Source of the DNA: Deltaproteobacteria bacterium
GTDB lineage: Bacteria > Desulfobacterota > Desulfobacteria > Desulfobacterales > SG8-13
DNA length: 5,696 bases
Direction: 5' to 3'
Assembly: GCA_030670715.1 (NCBI GenBank)
Contig: DAOVBC010000173.1
Span: 1-5,696 of the forward strand
A model generated the notes under the pieces. That model made no database searches. It saw only the letters and a program-made list of their open reading frames with translations, and was not told the DNA's origin. A program made the position numbers and the translations under genes. Below are positions 5,008-5,696 of the stretch, piece by piece (position 1 is the stretch's first letter; every line of letters starts with the position of its first letter).

Positions 5008-5696
5008 ATGGCTGAAGAAGTGGATGTCGGCTGTGCCAGGCCCACAGGTGGTCCGGTCGATGAAGCCATCGAAACCGAGAAATTAGAAAGCCAAATCAGC
5101 ACAAAGGAGGAACCGGCGATGATAAAAGTTGGTAAAAAAGCTCCGGATTTTTCAGCACCGGGCTATCAACAGGGAAAATTTATATCCGTTAAATTATCAG
5201 AATATTTAGGCAACTGGGTGCTTCTGTGCTTTTACCCCGGTGACTTTACCTTTGTGTGAGCGACGGAAATTTCGGCAGTTGCCGAAAAATATGCCGAGTT
5301 TCAGAAGCTGGGTGTAGAAATCCTTTCCATGAGTATCGACAGCGTCTTCGTTCATAAAATGTGGGATGATAATGAGCTTTCAAAAATGGTAAAAGGAGGA
5401 GTCCCCTTTCCCATGCTATCGGACACCGGCGGGAAAGTCGGTACGGCCTTCGGTATCTATGATGTAGATGCAGGGGTGGAGACCCGTGGCAGATTTATTA
5501 TCGATCCGGATGGCGTAGTTCAGGGCTATGAAGTTCTCACGCCTCCGGTTGGCAGAAATGTGGCTGAATCGATCCGGCAGGTCCAGGCGTTTCAGCTTGT
5601 ACGGGAGAGTGAGGGCAAAGAAGCAACCCCCTCCGGATGGAAACCGGGCAAACTCACTCTGAAACCAGGCCCGGATCTGGTCGGAAAGGTTTGGGA
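5008..5696 (+). CDS. Selenocysteine-containing AhpC-type peroxiredoxin (3' end outside window)
   Basis: The gene encodes a peroxide- or hydroperoxide-reducing thioredoxin-fold enzyme. Codon 84 (TGA, 5257-5259) replaces the peroxidatic Cys in [10 protein letters not shown]84-ATE, the equivalent of AhpC FTFVCPTE. The frame then stays open for 145 codons to the window edge and keeps family motifs: [51 protein letters not shown] and SGWKPG. A SECIS-like hairpin follows at 5270-5287. Counted from Met38 the Sec is residue 47, the usual AhpC position. The expected resolving Cys is Thr207 (EATPSGW), so this is a 1-Cys-like form. The only other visible cysteines are C9, in an N-terminal extension (VGCARPTGG), and C74. 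The start at 5008 has GGGGG 5 nt upstream; a second start at 5119 has a perfect Shine-Dalgarno. Sec-peroxiredoxins are known, for example PrxU of Eubacterium acidaminophilum and deltaproteobacterial forms. A nonsense-mutated pseudogene is unlikely given the hairpin and intact downstream frame. Confidence 0.93.
5103..5121 (+). promoter_or_regulatory. Internal ribosome binding site and alternative start of the peroxiredoxin
   Basis: AAAGGAGG (5103-5110) is a near-perfect Shine-Dalgarno placed 8 nt before ATG 5119-5121, which is in frame with the upstream start (codon 38). The product from this ATG begins [14 protein letters not shown], exactly where canonical AhpC-type peroxiredoxins begin. It would make a short form that lacks the extension with C9. 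Either start, or both, may be used. Confidence 0.6.
5270..5287 (+). promoter_or_regulatory. Bacterial SECIS-like hairpin
   Basis: TTTCGGC (5270-5276) and GCCGAAA (5281-5287) form a perfect 7-bp stem with the loop AGTT (5277-5280). Counting the T of the TGA as 1, the hairpin spans 14-31 with loop G22-U23; the E. coli fdhF SECIS hairpin spans 15-31 with G23-U24 in its loop. This geometry, with GU in the apical loop, is what SelB recognises. The element lies within the coding region and encodes ISAVAEK. No bulged U equivalent to U17 of fdhF is seen. Confidence 0.85.

Noticed and set aside
5257..5259. TGA as a true stop or a disabling nonsense mutation in the peroxiredoxin
   Set aside because: The codon falls exactly on the peroxidatic residue, the downstream frame is intact and conserved, and a correctly placed SECIS-like hairpin follows.

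Overview
The window carries six protein-coding genes, two of them cut by the window edges. It looks like chromosomal DNA from an anaerobic or microaerophilic bacterium of the former Deltaproteobacteria (Desulfobacterota, probably Desulfobacterales-like). This placement is inference. It rests on a selenocysteine-containing AhpC-type peroxiredoxin, a kind of selenoprotein known from that group, and on a short intergenic repeat built on ATCGAGTAT that I associate from memory with such genomes. There are no rRNA or tRNA genes, CRISPR arrays or insertion sequences.

Layout: (1) 1-504 (+) is the 3' part of an Sfp/AcpT-type 4'-phosphopantetheinyl transferase. (2) 505-759 is a spacer with a tandem 14-bp repeat and a sigma70-like promoter. 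(3) 760-1947 (+) is a ParM/StbA-like actin-fold ATPase with an acidic tail and no visible ParR partner. (4) 1968-2645 (-) is a convergent YkgJ-type CxxCxxCC metal-cluster protein. (5) 2646-2783 is a divergent spacer with a TTGACA promoter. (6) 2784-3818 (+) is a long isochorismatase/nicotinamidase-fold cysteine hydrolase. (7) 3836-4699 (-) is a convergent YitT-family membrane protein. (8) 4700-5007 is a divergent control region with a 26-bp inverted repeat and a second 14-bp palindrome. (9) 5008-5696+ (+) is the peroxiredoxin, which runs off the window.

The most important point is the peroxiredoxin. Its reading frame has an in-frame TGA at 5257-5259, exactly where the peroxidatic cysteine of AhpC belongs (FTFV-U-ATE). 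The frame then continues, open and clearly homologous, for 145 more codons to the window edge. A perfect 7-bp hairpin with an AGUU loop lies 10 nt after the TGA, at nearly the same position as the E. coli fdhF SECIS. The TGA is therefore read as selenocysteine; a gene caller that treats it as a stop would truncate the protein to 83 residues. The protein also has Thr where typical 2-Cys peroxiredoxins have their resolving cysteine. It carries an N-terminal extension with a cysteine at residue 9, and it has two well-formed ribosome binding sites, one before each of two in-frame starts.

The genes look like independent transcription units: strands alternate (+ + - + - +) and several have their own promoter-like sites. 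I see no multi-gene operon and no evidence that they form one pathway. The strongest candidate for something undescribed is the Sec-peroxiredoxin with its possible N-terminal resolving cysteine and dual start, together with the palindromic control region between it and yitT.
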